Below are positions 43,492 through 52,460 of a stretch of DNA of 64,000 nt, piece by piece (within the stretch, counting starts at the first letter, position 1; the number at the start of each line of letters is the position of its first letter). The DNA is from Bradyrhizobium sp. CCGUVB4N (GTDB taxonomy: Bacteria > Pseudomonadota > Alphaproteobacteria > Rhizobiales > Xanthobacteraceae): NCBI RefSeq assembly GCF_024199945.1, contig NZ_JANADP010000001.1, forward strand, positions 7,564,001-7,628,000. Direction: 5' to 3'. Position numbers and translations under genes: made by a program. The notes below the pieces were generated by a model. It saw only the letters and a program-made list of their open reading frames with translations. It searched no databases and was not told the origin of the DNA.

Positions 43492-44712
43492 TCAATTTCC
43501 CGTCTGCAGCTCGCCAAAGCGCTCCCAGGTCTTGCCGTTGAAGCGCATGAACTGCATCTGGTCGACGGGGACATGGTCGGCCGCGCTGGTGTTGATCCTG
43601 ATGCCGGGCAGCAGCATCGGCAGCTCGAGATCGTGGATCGCGTAGGCCTGCTTCAGGATGTTCTCGGTCGATAGATCGTCGCCGCAGGCCTTCAGCACCG
43701 CCTCGAGCGCCATCGCGCTGTTGTAGGAGTTGACGTAATTGGTGTCGTGCTGGTCGGCCTCCGGCACATATTTCGTCATGAACTCGCGCCAGGCCTTCAC
43801 GCCGGGATCGTCCTTCCAGGCGGGATCGTCGGGGTCCTTCACATAAGCGGTGGAGAGAATGCCGGTGCCGGCTTCCACGCCGGCAGGCTCCATCACGGTC
43901 GAGATCCACACCGCGACGTTGGACAGGAAGGTCATCGGCCGCCAGCCGATCTCGAATGATTTTCGGATCGCCTGCGCTGCGAATTTCGGTGTCGCCGCGA
44001 TCACGAACACGTCGGCGCCCGAGGCCTTCAATTTCACGATCTGGGAATCGATGGTCGGGTCCTGGATCTCGTAGGTGGCATTGGTGACCACGGCATCGTA
44101 TTTCTCGGCCAGCACGTCCTTGAGGCCCGCGAGATAGTCGCGGCCGTAATCGTCGTTCTGCGAGATCACGGCGAATTTCGCGTTCGGATTCCTGGCGAGC
44201 GCATAGCGCGCATAGAGCCGCGCCTCATAGCGGAACGGCGCCTGCACGCCCATCGTCGCCTGCGGATATTGCGCGATGTTGGCGAATTTGGAGGCGCCGG
44301 AGCCGATGAAGAGCTGCGGCACGTTCTTGCTCTGGAGATATTTCGCGATCGCCGTGTTATGCGCGGTGCCGATCGAGGAGAAGATCAGCGCGACCTCGTC
44401 GCTCTCCACCAGCCGTCGCGTTTGCTCGACCGATTTCGGCGGCGCGTAACTGTCGTCGAGCGAAATCAGATTGACCTTGCGGCCGTTGATGCCGCCCTTG
44501 TCGTTGAGCATCTTGAAATAGCCGACCTCGCCCTTGCCGAGCGCACCGAAGGCGGAGACCGGCCCGCTATAGGGCATGGTCTGGCCGATCCTGATCTCGG
44601 TGGCGGTGATGCCGCGCATCTCGGCGGCGATGGAGGCGCTGGAGGCGCTGGAGGCGCTGAATGTTACAAATGAAACGGCGCACAACGCGCCCAATGCCGC
44701 CGTCAAGCGCAT
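43492..44712 (-). CDS. ABC transporter substrate-binding protein, Leu/Ile/Val (LIVAT) type
   Basis: 406 residues from MRLTAALGALCAVSFVTFSA (44712). The signal peptide contains a 9-bp repeat (see separate entry). The mature protein begins EMRGITATEIRIGQTMPYSG, a typical Peripla_BP_6 (LivJ-like) opening, and has GSGASKFANIAQYPQATMGV and FAVISQNDDYGRDYLAGLKD. It binds amino acids, amides or aromatic acids in the periplasm; no matching permease or ATPase genes lie next to it, so its partners are elsewhere. Confidence 0.9.
   Translation of the reverse strand: MRLTAALGALCAVSFVTFSASSASSASIAAEMRGITATEIRIGQTMPYSGPVSAFGALGKGEVGYFKMLNDKGGINGRKVNLISLDDSYAPPKSVEQTRRLVESDEVALIFSSIGTAHNTAIAKYLQSKNVPQLFIGSGASKFANIAQYPQATMGVQAPFRYEARLYARYALARNPNAKFAVISQNDDYGRDYLAGLKDVLAEKYDAVVTNATYEIQDPTIDSQIVKLKASGADVFVIAATPKFAAQAIRKSFEIGWRPMTFLSNVAVWISTVMEPAGVEAGTGILSTAYVKDPDDPAWKDDPGVKAWREFMTKYVPEADQHDTNYVNSYNSAMALEAVLKACGDDLSTENILKQAYAIHDLELPMLLPGIRINTSAADHVPVDQMQFMRFNGKTWERFGELQTGN
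44632..44658. repeat. 9-bp tandem repeat in the signal peptide of the binding protein
   Basis: Three exact copies of GGAGGCGCT, encoding SAS SAS SAS at the end of the signal peptide hydrophobic region. Copy changes would move the cleavage site by three residues but keep frame. Confidence 0.88.
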
Positions 44713-44871
44713 CGGCTCCCCTCCCATTTGCCGGTGCGATCACGCCGCACCTTTATTTGAAGGGAGCATGCCATGACATCGCGGCCAACTCCAATCATTA
44801 TCGGGCGACGATCACCGCAGCCGTAAGGCGGACGAAGCGCAGCGCCAGGTCGCCCAGCAGGAAGACGTGCC

Positions 44872-45738
44872 ATGTTTCGCAATCTCTTCGCCGCACTTCT
44901 CATCACGATGTCGCTCGGCACGGCACATGCAGCACCGCGATGGCTGAACCTGCCGCCGACGCCGACCTTGCCCAAGGCAACGCAAAGCGGCTTCGCGCCC
45001 GTCAACGGCATCAAGATCTGGTACGCGAGTTTCGGCCGCGGCGAGCCGGTCCTCCTGCTGCATGGCGGCCTCGCCAATGCCAATTACTGGGGCCATCAGG
45101 TCCGCGCGCTGCAGCGGCATTATCAGGTCATCGTCATGGACAGTCGTGGACATGGGCGGAGCCACCGAAATCAGGAGCCGTATGGCTACGATTTGATGGC
45201 CTCGGACGTGGTCGCCCTGCTCGATCATCTCGGGATCAGGAAGGCCGCGATCGTCGGCTGGAGCGACGGCGCGATCATCGGCCTCGACATCGCGATGAAG
45301 CATCCGGAGCGGGTGAGCAGGCTGTTTGCGTTCGCAGCGAATTCGGATCCGTCGGGCGTTGCCGATATCGCGTCGAGCGACGTCTTCAACGCCTACATCG
45401 CGCGGGCGGGCGAGGAGTACAAGCGCCTCTCGCCGACGCCGACCGAGTACAAGAGCTTCGTCGCGGAGATTACCAAGATGTGGGAGAGCCAGCCGAAATG
45501 GACGGCCTCCGATCTCGCAGGCATCAAGGTGCCGACCTGGATCGTCGACGGCGACCACGACGAGGCGATCAAGCGCGAGAACACCGAATTCATGGCGGCG
45601 AATATTCCCGGCGCCGGCCTGCTGATCCAGCCGGAGGTCAGCCACTTCTCGTTCCTGCAGGATCCCGGGCAGTTCACCGATGATGTGATGCGGTTTCTGG
45701 GGCGCGGCGGTGAGACGGCGGGCGCCGCGGCGAAGTGA
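44872..45738 (+). CDS. Exported alpha/beta hydrolase
   Basis: 288 residues. Signal peptide MFRNLFAALLITMSLGTAHA. The hydrolase core has PVLLLHGGLANANYWGHQ (oxyanion hole), the nucleophile elbow VGWSDGAIIG with Ser in GxSxG, DGDHDEAI (acid) and a C-terminal HFSFLQDP (His). It resembles alpha/beta hydrolases of the haloalkane dehalogenase or esterase superfamily; the substrate is unknown. It diverges from the binding-protein gene. Confidence 0.85.
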   Translation: MFRNLFAALLITMSLGTAHAAPRWLNLPPTPTLPKATQSGFAPVNGIKIWYASFGRGEPVLLLHGGLANANYWGHQVRALQRHYQVIVMDSRGHGRSHRNQEPYGYDLMASDVVALLDHLGIRKAAIVGWSDGAIIGLDIAMKHPERVSRLFAFAANSDPSGVADIASSDVFNAYIARAGEEYKRLSPTPTEYKSFVAEITKMWESQPKWTASDLAGIKVPTWIVDGDHDEAIKRENTEFMAANIPGAGLLIQPEVSHFSFLQDPGQFTDDVMRFLGRGGETAGAAAK

Positions 45739-45743
45739 GATAT

Positions 45744-45839
45744 CGTAGGGCGGGCAAAGCGAGAGCGCGCCCACGATCTCTATCGTGCGTGCCGAGAGGT
45801 CGTGGGCACGGCGCTTGCGCGCCTTTGCCCACCCTACGG
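45744..45839. repeat. Inverted pair of intergenic repeats (CGTAGGGYGGGCAAAG type)
   Basis: CGTAGGGCGGGCAAAG at 45744 recurs inverted as CTTTGCCCACCCTACG at the far end, with inner arms (GCGCCCACGA / TCGTGGGCAC). It fills the gap between two genes and resembles an interspersed palindromic element of this genome. Contains no gene. Confidence 0.8.
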
Positions 45840-45847
45840 CAGCGGTG

Positions 45848-46267
45848 CTATTTCGCGGGCTTCGCGCGGTCCTTCACGGGGATCACGAGCTTCAAGCCGG
45901 ACCAGACATCGTCGACGGCGCAGATCTTGATGTCGACGAGACCGTTCGCGAGCGCGGTCTCGCGCACCAGGGCTTCGGTGACGTCGGTCGCGACGCCGGA
46001 CGCTTTCTTCGGCCACGACGCCCAGATCATCCCATCCGGCGCGATCGCCTTGCGGTAGCTGCGCAGTTTTGCGGCGAGGCCTTTGGCGTCGGCTGCGAAC
46101 AGATGCACCATGTCGAGCGGCGCCTTCGCGGTCCTGGCGATGGTCACGTCGTCAGGGAGTTCGCCGACCACGTCGCGGTAGGCGGTCGCAAGGCCGTCCA
46201 CAAAAATACAAAAGCCCGGCTTTATGCCGAGCTTTTGCACTATCGGTTTGCCGGAAGTGCCGGCCAT
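45848..46267 (-). CDS. DUF3052-domain protein
   Basis: 139 residues, MAGTSGKPIVQKLGIKPGFC at the start and WASWPKKASGVATDVTEALV later, the DUF3052 pattern. Function unknown. It starts 12 bp after the ftsH stop. Unusually, a near-perfect terminator-like hairpin (46201-46236) lies inside its codons ~11-22, so transcription coming from ftsH may be attenuated here. The protein start nevertheless looks conserved. Confidence 0.82.
   Translation of the reverse strand: MAGTSGKPIVQKLGIKPGFCIFVDGLATAYRDVVGELPDDVTIARTAKAPLDMVHLFAADAKGLAAKLRSYRKAIAPDGMIWASWPKKASGVATDVTEALVRETALANGLVDIKICAVDDVWSGLKLVIPVKDRAKPAK
46201..46236 (-). terminator. Terminator-like hairpin inside the DUF3052 coding sequence
   Basis: In the minus-strand RNA, AAAAGCTCGGC pairs with GCCGGGCTTTT (11 bp, one G-U wobble, 5-nt loop), and a GTATTTTTG tract follows. 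On the plus strand the same position is a C-A mismatch, so the signal points to minus-strand transcription. It lies within the coding sequence rather than after a stop. Confidence 0.65.
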
Positions 46268-46279
46268 GAGGCGTAGGCG

Positions 46280-48202
<1,923 letters not shown>

Positions 48203-48238
48203 CGATCTTCCTTCGTGGTCGCGCGGATCGCGGCCTCA

Positions 48239-48269
48239 TCCTTGGGCTTTACGAGGAAATCCCCAAGGA
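48239..48269 (-). promoter_or_regulatory. ftsH: Hairpin in the ftsH leader
   Basis: TCCTTGGG and CCCAAGGA pair across a 15-nt loop about 37 bp upstream of the ftsH ATG. It leaves the ribosome-binding site (AAGGAAG) free. A regulatory role is not established. Confidence 0.35.
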
Positions 48270-48290
48270 ATCCTCATCGTTAGACGCATA

Positions 48291-48321
48291 CAATTTAGGT
48301 GCCGCCCCGGTCGCTGCCAAG
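48291..48321 (-). promoter_or_regulatory. ftsH: Candidate RpoH-type promoter of ftsH
   Basis: On the minus strand CTTG (48321-48318), an 18-bp spacer, then CCTAAATTG (48299-48291), close to the alphaproteobacterial heat-shock consensus CTTG-N17/18-CYTATNTG with one mismatch. The position, about 90 bp before the ATG, fits. FtsH is heat-shock controlled in many bacteria. Confidence 0.4.
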
Positions 48322-48327
48322 GGAACG

Positions 48328-48350
48328 AGATGGGACTATTTATCCCATCT
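48328..48350. repeat. Palindrome upstream of ftsH
   Basis: AGATGGGA / TCCCATCT, 8-bp perfect arms around a 7-nt loop (CTATTTA). It sits just upstream of the candidate promoter and could be an operator or the 3'-hairpin of tilS; the plus-strand neighbourhood also has CCCGCT...AGCGGG followed by CGTTTTT. Confidence 0.45.
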
Positions 48351-48456
48351 TAGAGCGATTCCCGCTGAAATAATGGCATCAAAGCGGGCGTTTTTCCTGC
48401 CTGGTTAAGGTGTCCTGACGGCGCGTTGCCGAAACGGCCGGTGTCATGGTCCGCCC

Positions 48457-49542
48457 TCATCCGCCTTTGGGACCATTCCTGGACCGCCGGGCCGGCGCGG
48501 GCGCGATGTGGATACGCCCCCCGGCAAGGCTGATCAAGGCTCCCGCCAGGGTCTGCTTCAGGATGGCACGGCTATTTACGGGCGCACGGGAGCGGGCGGA
48601 GATGTCCTGGTCGCGCATGGCCTGATCGATCGCAGCCAGCAGGGTCTCGACCTTGCCGAGTTCCGCCGGCCCCTCGTGCCCGACCGCGTCGATGGCCCGC
48701 AGCAGCAGCCGCAGCCGGACTTCCTCGGGCAGGGTGGCGAAGGCTGCGGCCGCGAAACTGCGCACGTCCGGCTGCGGCGCATCGCCGCGATCCCGCAAAC
48801 GGAGGAAGCGCTCGGCGCCGTCGGTCAGCACCTCGACCGCCACGTTGGCCCGGGCGAGCCGCGCCGAAAGACGAACCAGCGTGCGGGCATCGCCACCCTC
48901 GGCTGCGAGCTGCGGCAGCAGCGCGCGAAGCCTGGGCCGCGTGAAGGCCGCATCGCGGTTGGTGGGATCGTCGGCGAAACCGATTCCAGCCCGCTTCAGC
49001 GTCGCGATGAGCTGCGACTTCGGCACATCGAGCAGCGGGCGCGCCAGCACCAGGCCATCGCGCGTCGCGTGTCGCGCCATCGCCGACAGACCTGCGATGC
49101 CGCTGCCGCGGAGCAGCCGCATCAACAGGGTCTCGGCCTGGTCGTCGCGGGTATGCGCGGTCAGCACGTGGCTCGCGCCGGCTGCGCGCGCGGCCTGCGC
49201 AAGCAGGCGATAGCGGGCTTCGCGCGCGGCGGCCGGCAATCCCGTTGCCGGCTTTGCACCGCGCCAGCGCAGGGTCCGGTGTGTCAAGCCGAGTTCAGTG
49301 GCGAGCCGCTTGACCTCGCGCGCCTCGCGCGCCGCCTCCGCCCGCAGGCCATGATCGACGGTGACGACGATGAGCTCCGGGCCGCGCGCCAGGCTGCGCC
49401 GCCAGCGCGCCGCGAGCCACATCAGCGCGACCGAGTCGGGCCCGCCGGAGACCGCGAGCACCAGCGCAGGCGCGCTCTTGAGCTCGGCGAAGAGCTGCTT
49501 CGCCTCGCGTGCCGAAATCGGAGAATTGTCGTCGTCGGACAT
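48457..49542 (-). CDS. tilS: tRNA(Ile)-lysidine synthetase TilS
   Basis: 361 residues. The PP-loop ATPase motif is LAVSGGPDSVALMWLAARW, then DHGLRAEAAREAREVKRLA and HTRDDQAETLLMRLLRGSG (the conserved HxxDDQAET). It modifies the CAU anticodon of tRNA-Ile with lysine so that it reads AUA. The C-terminal region has the usual TilS helical part. It is in a gene order cpoB-tilS-ftsH seen in many alphaproteobacteria. Confidence 0.94.
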   Translation of the reverse strand: MSDDDNSPISAREAKQLFAELKSAPALVLAVSGGPDSVALMWLAARWRRSLARGPELIVVTVDHGLRAEAAREAREVKRLATELGLTHRTLRWRGAKPATGLPAAAREARYRLLAQAARAAGASHVLTAHTRDDQAETLLMRLLRGSGIAGLSAMARHATRDGLVLARPLLDVPKSQLIATLKRAGIGFADDPTNRDAAFTRPRLRALLPQLAAEGGDARTLVRLSARLARANVAVEVLTDGAERFLRLRDRGDAPQPDVRSFAAAAFATLPEEVRLRLLLRAIDAVGHEGPAELGKVETLLAAIDQAMRDQDISARSRAPVNSRAILKQTLAGALISLAGGRIHIAPAPARRSRNGPKGG

Positions 49543-49596
49543 GACGCTGCAATTTAGCGCAGCGCCATCGGCGTTGTCAGGTTCAAACGCGGCGGA

Positions 49597-50634
49597 TCAG
49601 CACTTCACCCGCTTCTGCTCGCGATCCACCGCCGCTTTGACGCCGGCGGAGGCACGCGGATATTTGCGGCCGACCTCGCCGAAGGCGGCGCAGGCGGCTT
49701 CCTTCTCCTTCAGCGCGGCGAGCGACTGACCGAGCCGCAGCAACGCATCCGGCGCCTTGGCCGATTTGTCGTATTTGGTGGTGACGGCGAGGAAGGCCTC
49801 GGCCGAGTCGCGATATTGCTGGCGCTGGAAATAGCTTTCGCCGAGCCAGTATTGCGCGTCGCCAAGCAGCGGGTCGCTCGGATATTTCGCCGTGAAATTC
49901 TTCATGGTCTGCTCGGCGAGCGCATAGTCCTTGCGCTGCATGTAGCCGATGCCGAGGTCGAACTCGTCGCGCGGCGTCGCCGAGGGCGGCAGCGTCGCGA
50001 GAGCCGGACCACCGGCCTGCGGCGGATAACCCTGCTGCGCCGGCGGATAGCCCTGCTGCGCCGGTGCCGCGGCCTGCGGATAGCGGCCGCCGGTGTTGTT
50101 GAGGTCGAGCGGTTCGCCGGCAGCACGGCCGCCAGGCGCGCCGCCCTGAGCCGGCATCGGCTGCTGGCCGCCGCCGAGCGCGCGCGGCGCGCCGGGCGCA
50201 TTCGGGCTCTGGCTCGGGTCGAACGCATCACCGCGGCGGCGCGTGCCGGGCGCGCCGGGGCCCGGCTGCTCCTGAACGATCGGCGCGGGAGCAGCGATCT
50301 GCGGCTGCTCGTAACCCGGCTGCGCAGCCTGTTGCTGCTGCGGAGGCTGCTGGCGATAGGGCGGCGCAACCTGGGCCGGCGGCACGGCCGCGGCGTTTGG
50401 CTGTGCCGGCTGTCCGGGCGCGCCACCCTCGAGCGCCCGCAGCCGATCCTCGAGCTGACGGTTGCGATATTGCAGCTCCTCGTTCTGGCCGGTGAGCTGG
50501 CGCAGCTGGTTTTCCAGCCGTTCGATCCGCATCTCGGGATCGCCGTCGTCCGACTGGGCGAAGGCGGGCGCGCACAAAGAGAGCAGCGCGGCGAACGCCA
50601 CGGTGCCGGTAATTGCCTTGAATTTGGATGACAT
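49597..50634 (-). CDS. cpoB: Tol-Pal system accessory protein CpoB (YbgF)
   Basis: 345 residues from MSSKFKAITGTVAFAALLSL (50634), a signal peptide ending ...PAFAQ. A coiled-coil N-terminal region (MRIERLENQLRQLTGQNEEL) is followed by a Gln/Pro/Gly-rich linker (~100 residues) and a C-terminal TPR domain (EFDLGIGYMQRKDYALAEQT and AQYWLGESYFQRQQYRDSAE). It coordinates cell-wall synthesis with outer-membrane constriction. The upstream reading into 50781 is not used because of the clean signal peptide. Confidence 0.92.
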   Translation of the reverse strand: MSSKFKAITGTVAFAALLSLCAPAFAQSDDGDPEMRIERLENQLRQLTGQNEELQYRNRQLEDRLRALEGGAPGQPAQPNAAAVPPAQVAPPYRQQPPQQQQAAQPGYEQPQIAAPAPIVQEQPGPGAPGTRRRGDAFDPSQSPNAPGAPRALGGGQQPMPAQGGAPGGRAAGEPLDLNNTGGRYPQAAAPAQQGYPPAQQGYPPQAGGPALATLPPSATPRDEFDLGIGYMQRKDYALAEQTMKNFTAKYPSDPLLGDAQYWLGESYFQRQQYRDSAEAFLAVTTKYDKSAKAPDALLRLGQSLAALKEKEAACAAFGEVGRKYPRASAGVKAAVDREQKRVKC

Positions 50635-50747
50635 CTTGCCCTGACGACGAAAACGAAATCTGCGACGGAACATGCGACGCGCCACACTTTGAAAGGCAGT
50701 ACGCCAAAAATGTGACTGGCACCACGGGGTTTCTGTCACAGATCGCT

Positions 50748-50778
50748 GAAACGAAACCGGCGCCCGAGAGGGCGCCGG
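50748..50778 (-). terminator. pal: Terminator after pal
   Basis: CCGGCGCCC / GGGCGCCGG with a GAGA loop, followed on the minus strand by TTTCGTTTC. It lies 40 bp after the pal stop and ~113 bp before cpoB, so cpoB may depend on read-through or its own promoter. Confidence 0.8.
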
Positions 50779-50818
50779 CATAATCGGTTTCTGAAGATGA
50801 ACGGCGGCTGACTGAACG

Positions 50819-51307
50819 TCAGGAGCTCGCGTTCAGCACGGTCACAGCGCGACGGTTCTGCGACCAGCAGGAGATGTCGTTACACACGGCCACCGGGCGC
50901 TCCTTGCCGTAGGAGATGGTGCGCATGCGGTTCGCATCGATGCCGCGCGAGGCGAGGAACGAGCGCACCGACTGGGCGCGGCGGGCGCCGAGTGCGATGT
51001 TGTATTCGCGGGTGCCGCGCTCGTCCGCGTGACCTTCGATGGTGAAGGAGTAGCGCGGATAGGTCTGCAGCCACTGCGCCTGCTTCTCCAAGGTCACGAT
51101 CGCCTGCGGTGTCAGATCGGTCTGGTCGCTCTCGAAGAACACGCGGTCGCCCACGTTCACCACGAAGTCCTGCTGGCTGCCCGGCGTCGCCGCGCTCGCG
51201 TTCGCATCCAGGCCCGCGTTCTGCTTCGCGCAGGCGCCCATCGACAATGCGATGGCAACCACCGCGGCCAGCTTCAATCCCTGGAGGATACGCATAGGAT
51301 TCATCAT
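50819..51307 (-). CDS. pal: Peptidoglycan-associated lipoprotein Pal
   Basis: 162 residues from MMNPMRILQGLKLAAVVAIA (51307, second Met at 51304, GGAGG site upstream). Lipobox SMGACA at residue ~24. The OmpA-like domain has VGDRVFFESDQTDLTPQA and the peptidoglycan-binding EGHADERGTREYNIALGARR, NRMRTISYGKERPVA. It ties the outer membrane to the wall and works with TolB. Confidence 0.96.
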   Translation of the reverse strand: MMNPMRILQGLKLAAVVAIALSMGACAKQNAGLDANASAATPGSQQDFVVNVGDRVFFESDQTDLTPQAIVTLEKQAQWLQTYPRYSFTIEGHADERGTREYNIALGARRAQSVRSFLASRGIDANRMRTISYGKERPVAVCNDISCWSQNRRAVTVLNASS

Positions 51308-51564
51308 TCCGGAGCCTCCACGCTCACGTTCGTCCACTGCTGTCCGGTCTACAGGGGGTTGGTTAAGCGAACGTTCCGTCAACCTTGACGGAACCTTGCC
51401 TCAGCCGGTCAAATGCCCCCAACCAGCGAAAAGCACCCACTATGGTTAATGGGTTGTAAATGTGGCGCGAGGGTGAAGGCAAGCCGCCTTAGCCGGCAAA
51501 AACGCCGAGTCCGCCGGAATTTTGGGCCTTTACGGAGAGTCTTGCGGGAACCGGCGTTAGCCGA

Positions 51565-52293
51565 TCAGGCCACGGTGCTGGCCGGGACGAGCACCGGCCG
51601 GGACACGGCCTGGGTCTGGCCGGCACGATCGAACAGCATCCTTCGCTCGAAGGCGCTCGAGCGCATGATGGGAAAGCGGGTCAAGACCCGCTCCCGAAGC
51701 TTGGCGAAATCGGAGGCCATCAGGACCACTTTTCGCGAATGCCAGCCCGGGAACGGACGCGGCTCCGTGAGGGTCTCATGCAGGAAGATCCGGCGATAAA
51801 ACGCCTGGTGATCCGTACGCACCATCGCAAGTCCGAGATCGGCATTGAAATGATCGCAGGCCAGATAGGCTAGCCGCAGCGTCAGGTAAGGGAGCTCGTG
51901 AAACCGCTGGCTCTTGTCGGGATCTGCAGCAAAACGCGCGGGATCGACGAAAACCTCGCCTCGGTCCAGGCGCGAGTTGAGCACATCGCCGAACAATTCC
52001 GTGGTGTAGGACATCCGCCATTCCGACGTCAGGACGTGCAGGCGAAGCGAGCTGCAGAGTTCTCCGTCGAGATAGATTCCGAAGATCCAGGCGTTGGGGG
52101 CATCGTCGTAAGTGTCGACGATCCGCTGAGACGCGTTCGGCGAGATCAGTCCGCCGTGCAGGTAGGCCCGGTAGCGCATCGCGTAGACCGCATCACGGTC
52201 CTCGGGGGTTTCGACGAGCCGATAATCGAGCCGGTCGAACAACCCTGCCCCTCGAATTTCGAGCGGCGCGCGCGGCTCGGCTCCTGACTTCAT
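51565..52293 (-). CDS. LuxI-fold N-acyl amino acid synthase (FeeM-like), orphan
   Basis: 242 residues from MKSGAEPRAPLEIRGAGLFD (52293). The pattern is that of FeeM/LuxI acyltransferases: VYAMRYRAYLHGGLISPN (Arg/Tyr near the N-terminus), IVDTYDDAPNAWIFGIYLDG, SLRLHVLTSEWR (Arg of the GNAT-like strand) and GEVFVDPARFAADPDKSQR (Glu/Arg pair as in LuxI). These residues bind acyl carrier protein or S-adenosylmethionine in LuxI, or an amino acid acceptor in FeeM. The product is unknown: N-acyl amino acid or acyl-homoserine lactone. No LuxR partner is adjacent. Confidence 0.75.
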   Translation of the reverse strand: MKSGAEPRAPLEIRGAGLFDRLDYRLVETPEDRDAVYAMRYRAYLHGGLISPNASQRIVDTYDDAPNAWIFGIYLDGELCSSLRLHVLTSEWRMSYTTELFGDVLNSRLDRGEVFVDPARFAADPDKSQRFHELPYLTLRLAYLACDHFNADLGLAMVRTDHQAFYRRIFLHETLTEPRPFPGWHSRKVVLMASDFAKLRERVLTRFPIMRSSAFERRMLFDRAGQTQAVSRPVLVPASTVA

Positions 52294-52460
52294 CTGATAC
52301 TCCCGCCCCGCGGGCAACTTCCGCGAGTGTGGGCAAGATTAATGACTCCTTAACCGAATTGCAAAGGCTTCGAAATGTTAGGGTTAAGGATCAGGCCCCG
52401 TAAAACCCCGGGGAAATACAGGGAAACATTGAGGAAATGGGGACGGCTGGGAGCGCGGCG

